Source: Tretioscincus oriximinensis (taxonomy: Eukaryota; Chordata; Lepidosauria; Squamata; Gymnophthalmidae). From it: a stretch of 64,000 nucleotides of DNA. Below the pieces are notes generated by a model. It was not told the DNA's origin and did not search any database. It saw nothing but the letters and a program-made list of their open reading frames with translations. Below are positions 53,681 to 63,335 of the stretch, piece after piece (position 1 is the stretch's first letter; every line of letters begins with the position of its first letter). A program made the position numbers and the translations under genes. The stretch covers positions 2,039,722-2,103,721 of the forward strand of contig JAJVDF010000015.1 of the NCBI GenBank assembly GCA_022410635.1, in the 5' to 3' direction.

Positions 53681-54150
53681 TGTTCTAGAAAGTGGTCTAA
53701 GGGGGTTGCGCTATCCACATGGCATTCTAGGCTAGCACTGGCCTTGGCAGACCTAAGTTTATTTCTTCAGCTACAAATGAAGAAATGTCTAGGGTCGGAC
53801 TATATATAATATGTGTGTGTGTATGAGAGAGAGAATAGCAATAGAAATACAAATACGTGTGGTGGTGAGATGTAAAATTCAGAGGAGGAGTTTATTTTTA
53901 TATCCTGAAGGGAATCAAAGCAGCTTATATAACCTTCTGTTCTTCTCTTCACAACAGACACTTTGTGAAGTAGGTGGGGCTGAGAGTGCTCTAAAGAACT
54001 GTAACTAGCTCAAGGTAACCTGGCTGGCCTCATGGAGGAGTGCATAATCAAACTGAATAAGCGTCTGACATTCTAACCACTGCACCAGACTGCCTCTCCT
54101 GTCTATCTCCTGTCTGCCTCCTTAGACCACTTTCTGAATCAGAATAAGGT
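53681..54150. mobile_element. Possible TIR element containing a SINE
   Basis: AGAAAGTGGTCTAAGG (53686-53701) and CCTTAGACCACTTTCT (54120-54135) are inverted copies flanking the family A SINE at 53880-54098. No target duplication was established. Confidence 0.4.
53880..54098 (-). mobile_element. tRNA-derived SINE, family A
   Basis: TTTATATCCTGAAGGG, AGCAGCTTATATAACC, ACAACAGACACTTTGTG, GGTGGGGCTGAGAGTGC and ATTCTAACCACTGCACCAG; head and tail both recognisable. Confidence 0.8.
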
Positions 54151-54435
54151 CAAGTATGACTCTAGCTTAAGTTCCTCTCCTGCGCAAATGGTGTCTTCCC
54201 CTCCCACCCAAAGGTGAGCTCCAGAGGAATGCATGCATAGAGAAGTTGAAGGATTGGGAAAGAAGAAGGCTTCAGGAGAAGGCAGACTGGAGTCAACTGC
54301 TGTCTCTTCTCAAACTGTACCTCTTCTAGGGACCACTCACACCTCTCCTCAAATGTGCACCAGTTTCCTAATTTCTCCCCCTGCTACAGTGTTGAAAAAT
54401 ACTTAGTTGTACCAGTTTAAGAATAACAGATTACT

Positions 54436-55045
54436 TATATATTATTTATTTATTTGTACTTATATCCCGCCCTATACCTGAAGGTCTCAGGGAGGTCAAC
54501 CAAAGGGTGGTGTACATAGCTTTTGTTACTTTCTACACAACAGTCAATCTGTGAGGTAGGTGGTGCTGAGAGAGTTCTAAAGAACTGTGACTCCCATGGT
54601 CACGCAGCTGACTTTCATGGAGGAGTGGGGAATCGAACCAGGAGACTGCCAGATGAGAGTCCAAACTCTAACCCAGCGGTTCTCAACCTGTGGGTTGCGA
54701 GCCCAGCGGGGGTCGAACAACCAAAACACAGGGGTCACCTAAAGCCATGTTTCCGATGGCTTTAGCCACTAAGCCGGGGAGGACGCTCCTGGATGTCAGC
54801 GCTGGCCGCAGCGATCTGTCACACGTGATCGCGGCCCGCATGCCCACACTCAACATGGCGGCCTCGGTGCTGGCGCTGATGGTTTCGGTGGCTCTGGATG
54901 GCGGGCTGATCCTTGTGCTCCTCAGGCTGATGAGCAGGAGCCACCAAAATTGGGGTCACCGCAACATGAGGAACTGTATTGCGGGGTCAAGGCATTAGAA
55001 AGGTTGAGAACCACTGCTCTAACCACTATACCAAACTGGCTCTCA
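54436..55045 (-). mobile_element. SINE family A variant split by hAT copy 2
   Basis: (TTTA)n, ATATCCCGCCCTATACC, ACAACAGTCAATCTGTGAGG, AATCGAACCAGGAGAC (inverted B box) and CTCTAACC lead to the hAT insert. The SINE head resumes after it (ACTATACCAAACTGGCTCTC, the inverted GAGAGCCAGTTTGGT start). The 5' part of the segment resembles family D heads. Confidence 0.85.
54674..55016 (+). mobile_element. hAT MITE with exon-like interior, copy 2
   Basis: Ends CAGCGGTTCTCAACCT and AGGTTGAGAACCACTG; exact 8-bp duplication CTCTAACC (54666-54673, 55017-55024) made of SINE sequence. The interior matches 4272-4622 along its length, including CACGTG (54822-54827) and the ATG in AACATGGCG context (54855). 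The frame is open for 47 codons, and a 6-bp in-frame difference from copy 1 lies just after the start. Confidence 0.92.
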
Positions 55046-55449
55046 AACTTGCTTTCAAGGATGACAAATGAATTAAAGGCTCATCCCCCAAGCACCTTTT
55101 CTTCCAGCCCCCACTGGAAGAACGAGAGCTGTGAGAGTGAAAAGAAACAGCAATAAAACTTGAGATTGAGAAAATCCACTTTTATGTATTTTTTGCATGT
55201 GATCCAAACTGAGTTTTGTTCCTTTACATTCAGCTTACACTGCCTTTTTGTGTTAGCCTATACTTGTGCGTTAGACTGGGTCAAAATGATAATCAAAGTA
55301 TGATTTAGGATTTTNAAGAATTCCCTATAAATCTTTGTCCTATTATAAAATAGTCTGTTATAAAATAAAAGAGAGAACGAAAGAAAGAGAGAGACCTTTG
55401 AAGAAATACTATTTCCACTATCAGTCCCACTGAAACAGAGCAAGAATTA
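55046..55449. other. Unique spacer
   Basis: No recognised feature; GA-rich run near 55368-55395. Confidence 0.4.
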
Positions 55450-55940
55450 CATGTTTGCGCCATCTGTTGCTGCTGAGGGCCTCAGGAGCAACATTTCCTA
55501 CCTGCTGCAATCTTTTAAATGCGTTTAGGGATACCAGCAGAAAAGGCATTAACAACAGGCCAGTTGAATGAAACAATGCAGCAACAAAAAACCCTTGCAA
55601 TAGAGGAGAAAGGTAATGACATAATCTGGCTGTATTCCCAAATGAGTTGTCTGTATATGAGATCCAGCCATGTAATTGCAGACCCTTTATGCATTTAAAA
55701 TAATATAGACTAGTGAATCTGGACTAACCTAATTATTACTGGTGCTGGCATTACTGATCAGCACATCTGGAGGGCATTTCCACATCCTAACAAGGTGTGC
55801 CCTCCTTAATATGCATTAACATGCGAATATGGGATGTTTAGATGTGTATTACACTGGCCCTTAATCCAGATTATGGTCCACAATAATTCACTTCTGCTGT
55901 GTCAGAGGAATTTTGTGGAATCTCCCTCTGTATTTTCCCC
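55450..55940. promoter_or_regulatory. Repeat-free block, candidate conserved element
   Basis: No transposon. Contains CCATCTGTTGCTGCTG, TCTTTTAAATGCGTTTAG, GCCATGTAATTGCAG, TTATGCATTTAAAATAATATAG and CCTAATTATTAC. POU/homeodomain-like AT cores cluster here. Function is inference. Confidence 0.3.
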
Positions 55941-56192
55941 AGAGTCACAATAGTTATCAGACAATATATTTTTGGATGAATCTCAGGGACTGGAGTGATG
56001 TCACCAATGTTTTAAAGCCAGGACCATACCTACATGGAACCAAGCTTTGCACAGAAGCAGGAACTATTGGGTTTTCTATTTAAAACCAGTATGTACATGT
56101 TTATTGCCAGATGATAAAGTACGACCTTCAAGAGTCTACCAAGCAGCACATTTCCCATGGCCGGACAGGAATGTTGATATTAAAGCTTATCA

Positions 56193-56750
56193 CTATAATT
56201 GAGTTGTATGTGCCCAATTACTCATATGCTTGCTCTGTATTCCTTTAATGAAGATGCTTGGAATGTGAAGTGTTTTCAAGAGATAGTCACTTAACCTATA
56301 TGTTGAAGTGGCTGATATATTATTTGCTATTTTTATTTTATGGACTTTGTGAATAAAACTAAAAATCTTCTTGATGTACTGAAACAAAATGTGTGGACTA
56401 TGTTTCTTTATCCTGGAAGAAGCTATTACTGGAATAATCTGATTTCTAATATACTTCTTCCATACAGGACTATCACCAAGCTGGTCCAAAACCATCCTAA
56501 CAGTTCCAGATCCTGGGTTAATGATGGACTTGTTTAAAGAAGTTACCAATCTTTCAAACTTCATCTGTTCCAGCCCAGACATTGGTGCTTCTGTATCTAG
56601 ACTAGAACAAAGGAAGTATTGCAACCTCATCCTCAAAACTTGCACGAGCTTTGAAGATGGAGCTTTGCAGTCCATATCGTTCTTTTTGCAACCTTCTTCA
56701 AAACCCTGACAAGGAGGATAATGAAGTCCATCCCTTAAGCACTGGAACAA
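56193..56750 (-). other. 185-codon open frame, unrecognised
   Basis: This ties the longest frame in the window. The residues (CFxEGCKKNDMDCK region, later FIHKVHKIKIANN) match no family I know. Both strands have open frames here (56340-56537 and 56521-56709 on the plus strand), which suggests low stop density rather than selection. It may be an unrecognised transposon fragment. Confidence 0.2.
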
Positions 56751-56760
56751 TGAGGACGTC

Positions 56761-57310
56761 GGCCAATGGCAGGAAAATGTAGATGCAACTTGCAGCTGTG
56801 GTCTGCTTCACCTGAACCAGGAAGGCACGTCCACACAGCTGCTGGTGTCGGACCAGAATAATGGTGTTTAAGTCCTCATAATATGGATGGCACCGGTTGG
56901 TGTCAGATCAGGAAAGCTCCAGGGTAGGCAAAAGTGAAAATGGATGTTCTGGATACAAAGTGCAAATTCATATTAAAATACTTAGCTATAGCTTAGCTGA
57001 TTAGTGGTTTTTTTAAATTTCTTTATTTTATTTAGAAATGCATATCCAGCTCTTCACCAATAGGTTTTGTTGGGTAACAACATATTTTTTTTTCAACTTA
57101 TTAGAACATTTTCAAAAAAAAAAGCCACACTGCCTGGCAGGACATGTTTTAACCAAGCATCGATATCTATATAATGTAGTGAACTTCCAGAGTGAGTTCC
57201 TGTGTGTCCTTACTTTTCTTCTTGAGATATTAACGCATGGGAAGGAGGTAGAGGGTGAAGTAGGAGAGAAAAGAAAATAGGAAGACAAGGAAGAGGAAGA
57301 AGAGGAAGAT
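56761..57310. other. Unique sequence
   Basis: Nothing recognised; the last 60 bp are purine-rich. Confidence 0.4.
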
Positions 57311-57597
57311 CATTGGTCTGTGGAACTGACTTCCAGAGGAGGAGGTGGTAGCTAGTAGCCTGGATAGCTTTAAGATAATTCATGAAAGCCAAGACTATAA
57401 ATAGCTACTAGGAAGGCAACAAGTAGGAGTCTTGAAATACCGTTTGCAGGGAATCAAGAACAGGTGTGGGTTTTGCCTTCTTCTCCTTGAGACTACCTAT
57501 GTGCAATTGATGTGCTACTGTGTGAGACAGAATGCCGGACTAGGTGGGCTCTGGCCCCATTCAGCATGGCTCCTCTTATGTTGGTATATTCTTAAAA
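57311..57597 (+). mobile_element. CR1/L2-type LINE 3' end, plus orientation
   Basis: GGAACTGACTTCCAGAGGAG (the LPEE coding region), GATAGCTTTAAGATAATTCATG, then UTR GAATCAAGAACAGGTGTGGG, GTGAGACAGAATGCCGGAC and TCCTCTTATGTTGG. Confidence 0.85.
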
Positions 57598-57756
57598 GGA
57601 GGAGGAAGAAGAGGAGAAACTGAAGGAAGTAGAACAGGAAGAGGAGAAAAGAGGAGGAATAAGAAGTAGATAAAAAACAAGGAAGAAAAAAAGAAATGGA
57701 AGAGAAGCAGGAAGAGGAAGAAAAGGAGGAAACGAAGGAAGAGAAGGAAACCAAAG
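57595..57756 (+). repeat. Purine tract (GAGGAA)n
   Basis: About 160 bp of mostly A and G following the terminus of the LINE fragment. Glu/Lys-rich plus frames and Phe/Ser/Leu-rich minus frames are compositional. Confidence 0.85.
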
Positions 57757-58399
57757 TTTCTGGTGGATTTCGTGGCCTTGTTTATCATGAAGAAAATAAG
57801 GTAGTCTGTCATGCTCTATATTATATACCGACAAAGATTATGCACTTGGCTGGGTACTCAAAGCACCTTCCTGGAACGTTTCGCCTTTTAAATCTGCAAG
57901 CAAACAGCTGACTCTGCACTGCGGTGTTTGCTCAGTACCTGTCCTCATCAAGCCTCTACAGTCTGGAGCAGAGATGTTGACAACATTAATCAATAGAGCA
58001 AAGAATGATGAACCAATGAAATGAGCCTGCCTGAAAAGCCGCTGCAAGNACTGCCAGGGCGAGCATCAGAAGCAATGTCCTAATTATTGTTTTGACAAGG
58101 AATGGCATACGGGAGCTTAAGCACCAAAATAACATAATCAATATTTTAAACCTTGCAAATGAGTAAGGTTAAAGAAAACTGCTTCTCTCACTTTCTGCAT
58201 ATGAGGCATCTAGGTTGACACCTTTTTGATCAGTAGGAGTCAATAACAATTTCCAAAACCAAGGAAGACTTAAATCTAGTTTGAGAGCTGGCACCGAGAA
58301 TAACTGGGTAAAAATAATTTTTACCANTATGGTACTTACATCAGGCTGAATTTGCCCCATGGGTTCATGCAGGTTCAGTAATCCACTCACTAAAAAAGG
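57757..58399. other. Unique non-coding sequence
   Basis: Nothing recognised. Confidence 0.4.
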
Positions 58400-58625
58400 C
58401 CCAATTGCCCAAATGTTCGTCCAATTGCCTAGCGGATTTTTCTAAAATCTGATAAATAGCCTTTGTAGAGCCATCCNTTGTGGGAAAATGGTAAATTTCA
58501 CGAGACTTCGAGTCTAGGTGTAAAAAGTTCATTGGCTTTCAGCTCGCAGAGAAAGCTGGGAATTCTAGTAAAACAAGCATGACGATGACTTATGGGACAT
58601 GCGACATCATAAGAGTACAGGGAAA
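58400..58625 (+). repeat. Dispersed repeat family F, copy 5
   Basis: AATTGCCTAGCGGATTTTTC, TCACGAGACTTCGAG, AAAAAGTTCATTGGCTTTC and GCAGAGAAAGCTGGGAATTC; same orientation as the 41.2-kb copy. Confidence 0.6.
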
Positions 58626-59040
58626 TAAGTATAAGTATAAGGAAACAACAAGGAAAATTGAAGGTAGTTGGGGTGTTTTGCCCCAGATTTTTTTAAAAAA
58701 CCAAAATTAAAACTGTTGTGGGGTGGCAGCCTGGGTTTACAGAGGTTTGCATGACTGCTGAGTTGCTTACTGCTCATTCCTTTCTCCAATAAAAGTGCAG
58801 CTGCCAATTTATCCTCCTTCCATACATGCTAATCCGGTCACTGGCATGGCTATCTGTAGAACGGTTGCTTGATTCCAGTACAAAAAACTTCTGTCCCAAT
58901 GTGGCATCAGTGATTGTTAGCAGATGGTTATCAGATCATCCCGGGGAGGTTGGCAGAGTAAACCAAAGCTGCGATTGGAACCTTACTTTACTCTTAATGA
59001 GCTGGAACTAGGAAAAGGGCAGAAAAGGACATCTGGAGTG
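58626..59040. other. Unique spacer
   Basis: Nothing recognised. Confidence 0.4.
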
Positions 59041-59262
59041 ATCAAGGGGAACACCTTCCTTATGAAATCAGGCTGCAATATCTAAACTGCTTCTGAAATA
59101 TGACCTGATTGAAGTATATCAAATCATGCATGGTATAAAAAAGGTGGACAGAATCTTTTTTCCTCTTTCATACAACATTGGAACCAAGGAACATTCTATG
59201 AAACTGATGGGCAGGAGTGTAAGGATGAAAAAGGGACATATTTTTCTTTCCCAAATGCTTTC
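59041..59262 (+). mobile_element. CR1/L2-type LINE coding fragment
   Basis: The plus strand translates to LLKYDLIEVYQIMHGIKK, then LSYNIGTKEHSMKLMGRS and VRMKKGHIFLSQ, the region just before FFTQRVIxLWN in the other copies. It stops abruptly at a hairpin-family sequence. Confidence 0.8.
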
Positions 59263-59264
59263 TG

Positions 59265-59345
59265 CAAACTTTTAATCCATCTTCAGTCCTGAAGAAGAAG
59301 TCCCACACAATTTTCGTGCCATGCTGGTACTTACACGATCGTGTC
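59265..59345 (+). repeat. Hairpin element family, copy 3
   Basis: CTTTTAATCCATCTTCAGTC matches the left arm of the 11.55-kb hairpin, followed by CTGAAGAAGAAGTCCC. The second arm is not kept, but ACGATCGT is a local palindrome near 59336. Confidence 0.5.
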
Positions 59346-59694
59346 TCTGTTCCACAAAGTGATGGACATTCAGTTATCCACTCAGAATAAAGCTCATTTG
59401 CTTCAGAAAATCCAAGCAGCCTGCAGTCTGGTGAAGTCCTCTGGTAGCCTAAATCTAGCATTCTTTCTGCTCATGGAGAGTTTTCAACTTCTTTTCAGCA
59501 AAATACCTTTTGGAGCTCAGATTCATGGACCAGTGGAGTTCNCTAATAGCCTAGTAGCCTAAATCTAGCATTGTTCTTGCTTGCAATAAGTTTTCACCTT
59601 CTTCTTAATGTGTACCAAGAATATGCAAATCACCCCCTGGAGCTGGCTTTGATGTGTGGCAGGAGCACCCCTTGAGCTCAAATTCAGGAAGAGC
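59346..59694. other. Unique sequence with local duplication
   Basis: GTAGCCTAAATCTAGCATT occurs at 59445 and 59554, flanking related text (TTTTCAACTTCTT / TTTTCACCTTCTT, TTGGAGCTCA / CTTGAGCTCA): an imperfect tandem duplication of about 110 bp. Confidence 0.55.
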
Positions 59695-59696
59695 TC

Positions 59697-59991
59697 AAGA
59701 AGAAGAAGAAGAACTGAGTTCTTATACCCCGCTTTTCTCACCTTTCAAAGCGACTCAAAGCAGCTTACAAGGATATTTTGCCGGAAGGCTGACATTCTAT
59801 CTTCCCCACCAGGCTGTGGTGGTTCCCATGTACCTACTTGCAATCAGTTGCAATTTCTTGCAATTCTTGCTTTCGAATAGCTGGGTTGGCGAGAGCTACA
59901 GGATAGTGGAAGGTGCTCACCCTTCCCCACGTCCGACACAAGGCTTCGAAACCTGATCTCCCAGCTGAGAGACGGATTCCTTAGCGACTGA
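59697..59991 (-). mobile_element. SINE family B, near full length
   Basis: AGAAGAAGAAGAACTGAG, CCCGCTTTTCTCACC, CAGCTTACAAGG, ATTGCAATTTCTTGCAATTC-type body, TTCGAAACC (inverted B box) and CTTAGCGACTGAGC. Its 5' end is cut a few bases early. Confidence 0.85.
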
Positions 59992-60479
59992 GCTTTGATG
60001 TGTGGATAGTTTTGACAAGAAACTGCAAGGGTGAGAATCAAAGGCATTCGCTGTTGACAGCAAACTATCCAATACCATTTTAGAGCTGGGACTACTGGAC
60101 TTCCTGTTAACATTCAACAAACAAAATGGCTGACAGATGTCATGAGGCNACAGAATGAAAAAACNTGGAATATATATGAATTAAGCTCATTAAAACCAGA
60201 AAACCGATTAACCAGATCACTGGGACATTTCAGAACAAATAAGGTTCAAAGGAAAGTGGGAAATGTCCATAGATGCCTTCCAACTCTTCTGTAACACAAC
60301 TGTTATATCCTACAATTATATAAAATTAGCTCATGTAACTTTTAATGTAGTTATTTCCATTTTCGTTTTACCCTAACCAGCAACTGCTGTATTTTCAAGA
60401 GTGGTAATTTCATGGAGATATGGAAACCCCTCAACACCGCAAGAAAGACCCTTGTGTCCTTGACAAAAAATGAATAAAG
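59992..60479. other. Unique spacer
   Basis: No recognised feature. Confidence 0.4.
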
Positions 60480-60885
60480 GTGCTGAAGTTGCAAAAAAGT
60501 ATGAGTTCCATGTCATCTGTTTTCACTATTTCCCAAATGGCTGATTTATTTCACATTATTAATGAACTTTGCAACAGTTCAACTTGTCAGGGCCGCTCTG
60601 CAGCGGTCAATAATGAGAGGAAACCTGATGTTAGTGGATCCAGCTTAAGCGATTCTGTCATGCTAATGATTCAATATATCAGGACAAATGTCAGCTCCTT
60701 CCAATATGTTAATTCCCTTGACCTTATTTGCATAAACTACAGTCAATGAAATACAAGTTCTTCCCCTTCCCCACGGGGCGTTAATGGAGGTGCAGAAAGG
60801 TGTGCGTTTAATTATTCTCTTTTAAATAAAGCATTCCAAGGAATAAGAGACATTCACGTAAACATGCTGAGGATATTATTACCAA
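60480..60885. promoter_or_regulatory. Repeat-free block with octamer site, candidate conserved element
   Basis: Contains TTATTTGCATAAAC (POU octamer ATTTGCAT, near 60726-60736), GCTAATGATTCAATATATC and GCGTTTAATTATTCTC, with CGCTCTGCAGCGG as a GC palindrome. No transposons. Texture matches conserved developmental enhancers. Unproven. Confidence 0.35.
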
Positions 60886-61394
60886 TCCAATACGGCTGTA
60901 TTCAGACAGCCACTTACTAGAAATATTTGGCACAGTATTGGGCAATCCCTATAATATAAAGGCAAAGAACCCATTGCTATCAGAAGCATCACTGGAATAT
61001 ATGCCTGAATGCTATTGGTACAGGCTAGTCTGGGATATTGCCCTGTTGTTTGGTACCCTATGTACTTTGATGCTGACTGTTTCAAAAGCACTCTTTCTGT
61101 GCCTCTACAGATGCACAACTGTATCACTGAAAAAAGCCTGCCTGATCACACTCTAAGGCAATTCGCACACACATATCACATAGAGCATTTAGAGCCTGCA
61201 ATGGACCTTATTCCAGACTAGTGGTGAAGTCTGCACACGCCGTCCTAGGTGGGACCAAGAAAGGGGAACCTCCTTTCTTGTCCACCAACACAGTTGGGCA
61301 GAAGTAGAGATTCCCCTTTCTTTCCGGTCTCTGTTTCGAACAAAAGAAAGAGTGGACAGAAATGGCAAACTCTACTGGACTGAATGTGGTGACT
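60886..61394. other. Unique sequence with a small hairpin
   Basis: CAAGAAAGGGGAACCTCCTTTCTTG (61257-61281) can fold as a 9-bp stem. Otherwise nothing recognised. Confidence 0.4.
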
Positions 61395-61399
61395 GCAGT

Positions 61400-61632
61400 A
61401 GCAGATTTGGTCACCAGAGGCTGTCACCATCTGGATGGCAGGATCCGAGATGGAGCGATAGGCTGTTTTCCTGAAGTAGCATTTGTAGGGAGTCAAGAAC
61501 AGGTGGANGGTTTTGCCTTCTTCTGCTTCACACTGCCCAGGGGAAATTGGTGGGCCACTGTGTGAGACAGAATGCTGGACTAGATGGGCTCTGACCCAAT
61601 TCAGCAGGGTTCTTCTTATGTTCTTATCTTCT
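61400..61632 (+). mobile_element. CR1/L2-type LINE 3' UTR, plus orientation
   Basis: GATGGAGCGATAGGCTG, GAGTCAAGAACAGGTGGANGG, GTGGGCCACTGTGTGAGAC, TGGACTAGATGGGCTCTGAC, TTCTTCTTATGTTCTTATC. Confidence 0.85.
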
Positions 61633-62039
61633 TTGCCATGTTTGCCATGTTATGGACATTCCATAAAGGATCAATGGCAGAGCTCAGAATACTGAACTCT
61701 GTGATACGTTTCTTATTCATGGAAATATATCCTTAAATAGAAGTCTGCCACCCATTTGCTAACAAAGGCTACAATAGATCACAGAAAAGACTTGCCATGG
61801 TCTCCACCAGTAGCAGATGGAAGGTCCCTATGGGCTGGCACAGATAGCGCATTTCTGGGTCAAGAATACTGGGTGATATCAAAATTCTGATTTCAGTTTT
61901 ACCCTACTTTGGAGCATCTACCAATCTGCTATGTTGGACCAGAGGTGTCTTTGTACATCAAAAAGGTTTTAACTGATTTCCCCTTTTCCTTTAGAGAAAG
62001 ACTTTGTTTTTATCTATTCTATTTCATTGAGGTTACAGA
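61633..62039. other. Unique sequence
   Basis: Nothing recognised. Confidence 0.4.
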
Positions 62040-62640
62040 TTTCTCAGTGTTAATATTATAATAAAGGCTTCATTATACTAATGAGCATGCAATGAACTGC
62101 CAGCCTATCTTAAAAGTTTCTCAGGACAAAATAATGATCTGCTGGGCTTCTGCTTCTCCCTTCCTCCAACCCTCCCTAACTTCCTCTGGGTATGAAATCA
62201 GTTTGATAGATCTGTAGGAAGAGATTTAGTTGCTGGTGGCAGAGGTCAGTGCATTGTGTATTCAATGTAGTCAATAATAAAGTCAGGACTTATGCTAACA
62301 GAATGTTAATAAGGTATCACAAGGACCTTGGAAAGTCATTATGTCTGGTCATTTTTGCCTCACAAAATTCCTTTAAATAGGCTTTGGAGGCTGGTGCAAA
62401 ATGAATCCATAAAATGTGGCCCCATGCTTAAAACATGAATTAGGAAGGGTGGGTGCCTGAGAATAAGGCTAATGAATGGTGTAATTGCTTTCCATAAGAA
62501 CAGTTTCTGCATACCATTATATTAAGCCTTTGTCAGCCTACATGTTTGCCANCTGCAGATGTTTCCAGCTACAGCTCCTATTAGCAACCAGCAGCGGGTA
62601 ATCCAAAAACATCTGGAAGACTGAAGTTATCTACCTGTGC
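62040..62640. promoter_or_regulatory. Repeat-free block, candidate conserved element
   Basis: No transposon. Contains ATACTAATGAGCATGC, TCAATGTAGTCAATAATAAAG and ATTAATAAGG-like AT cores. Enhancer-like composition only. Confidence 0.2.
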
Positions 62641-62774
62641 ATAGGGATTAGATAGAATTTTTTTCTAGCATAAGTTGCTTATGTTGTTGGTACAGAGGGC
62701 AATATTTAACAGAAGTCATTATGGCTTGAATTCCTTGGGGAATGCTGCCCTTTATTTTAAAGCTGACTAGACAT

Positions 62775-63335
62775 TTTTCACCCAGAGGGACATTAGTCTT
62801 TGGAATTCACTCCCAGAGGAGATGATGGTAGTTAGCAGCCTGGAGAATTTCAAGATAGCATTAGATAAATTCATGGAAGACAGGCGTGTCAATGATTATC
62901 AAGATGAGAATAAAAGCAGAATTCCCAAAATACCATTTGCAGGAAATGAAGACAACGAAAATGAAGATGAAGCCAAAGAAGAAGAAGAACTGGGTTTTTA
63001 TACCCTGCTTTTCTCACTATAAGGGACTCAAAGTAGCTTACAAGATTATATTTTTCAGCAGAGGGCTATGATGGGCCCCATTTATCTAATCACAATTTCC
63101 TGCTTTTGAATAGCTGGGTTGGCTGGAGCTGAGACCAGTAGATGGTGCTCACTATTCTCCCCTCGACACAGAGTTTCGAACTCAGTATCTCTGTGGAAAT
63201 GCCAGGGCTCTTAACCTGCTTCTCACAGTGAAGGTTGAACAGGGGTGGGTTTTGCTTTCTTCTGCTTGAGACTGTCCAAATGCAATTGGGGGACCACTCT
63301 GTGAGACAAAATGCTGGACCAGGCAGGGTATGGCA
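62775..63335 (+). mobile_element. CR1/L2-type LINE 3' end, split by a SINE
   Basis: Coding end TTTTTCACCCAGAGGGAC, TTTGGAATTCACTCCCAGAG and GAATTTCAAGATAGC, then UTR AAATACCATTTGCAGG. After the SINE the UTR resumes with GAACAGGGGTGGGTTTTGC and GTGAGACAAAATGCTGGACC. Confidence 0.8.
62976..63218 (-). mobile_element. SINE family B inserted in the LINE UTR
   Basis: AAGAAGAAGAAGAACTGG (inverted tail), TTTTATACCCTGCTTTTCTC, AGTAGCTTACAAGATTATA, AATAGCTGGGTTGGC and TTTCGAACTC (inverted B box). The insertion separates CAGGAAATGAAG from GTGAAGGTTGAACAGG in the LINE. Confidence 0.8.

Noticed and set aside
56450..56470. Splice acceptor before a possible exon (CTTCTTCCATACAG)
   Set aside because: No matching donor, no recognisable protein and no second exon in the window.
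57592..57911. Glu/Lys-rich plus frame resembling a coiled coil
   Set aside because: Purine tract; no start context or homology.
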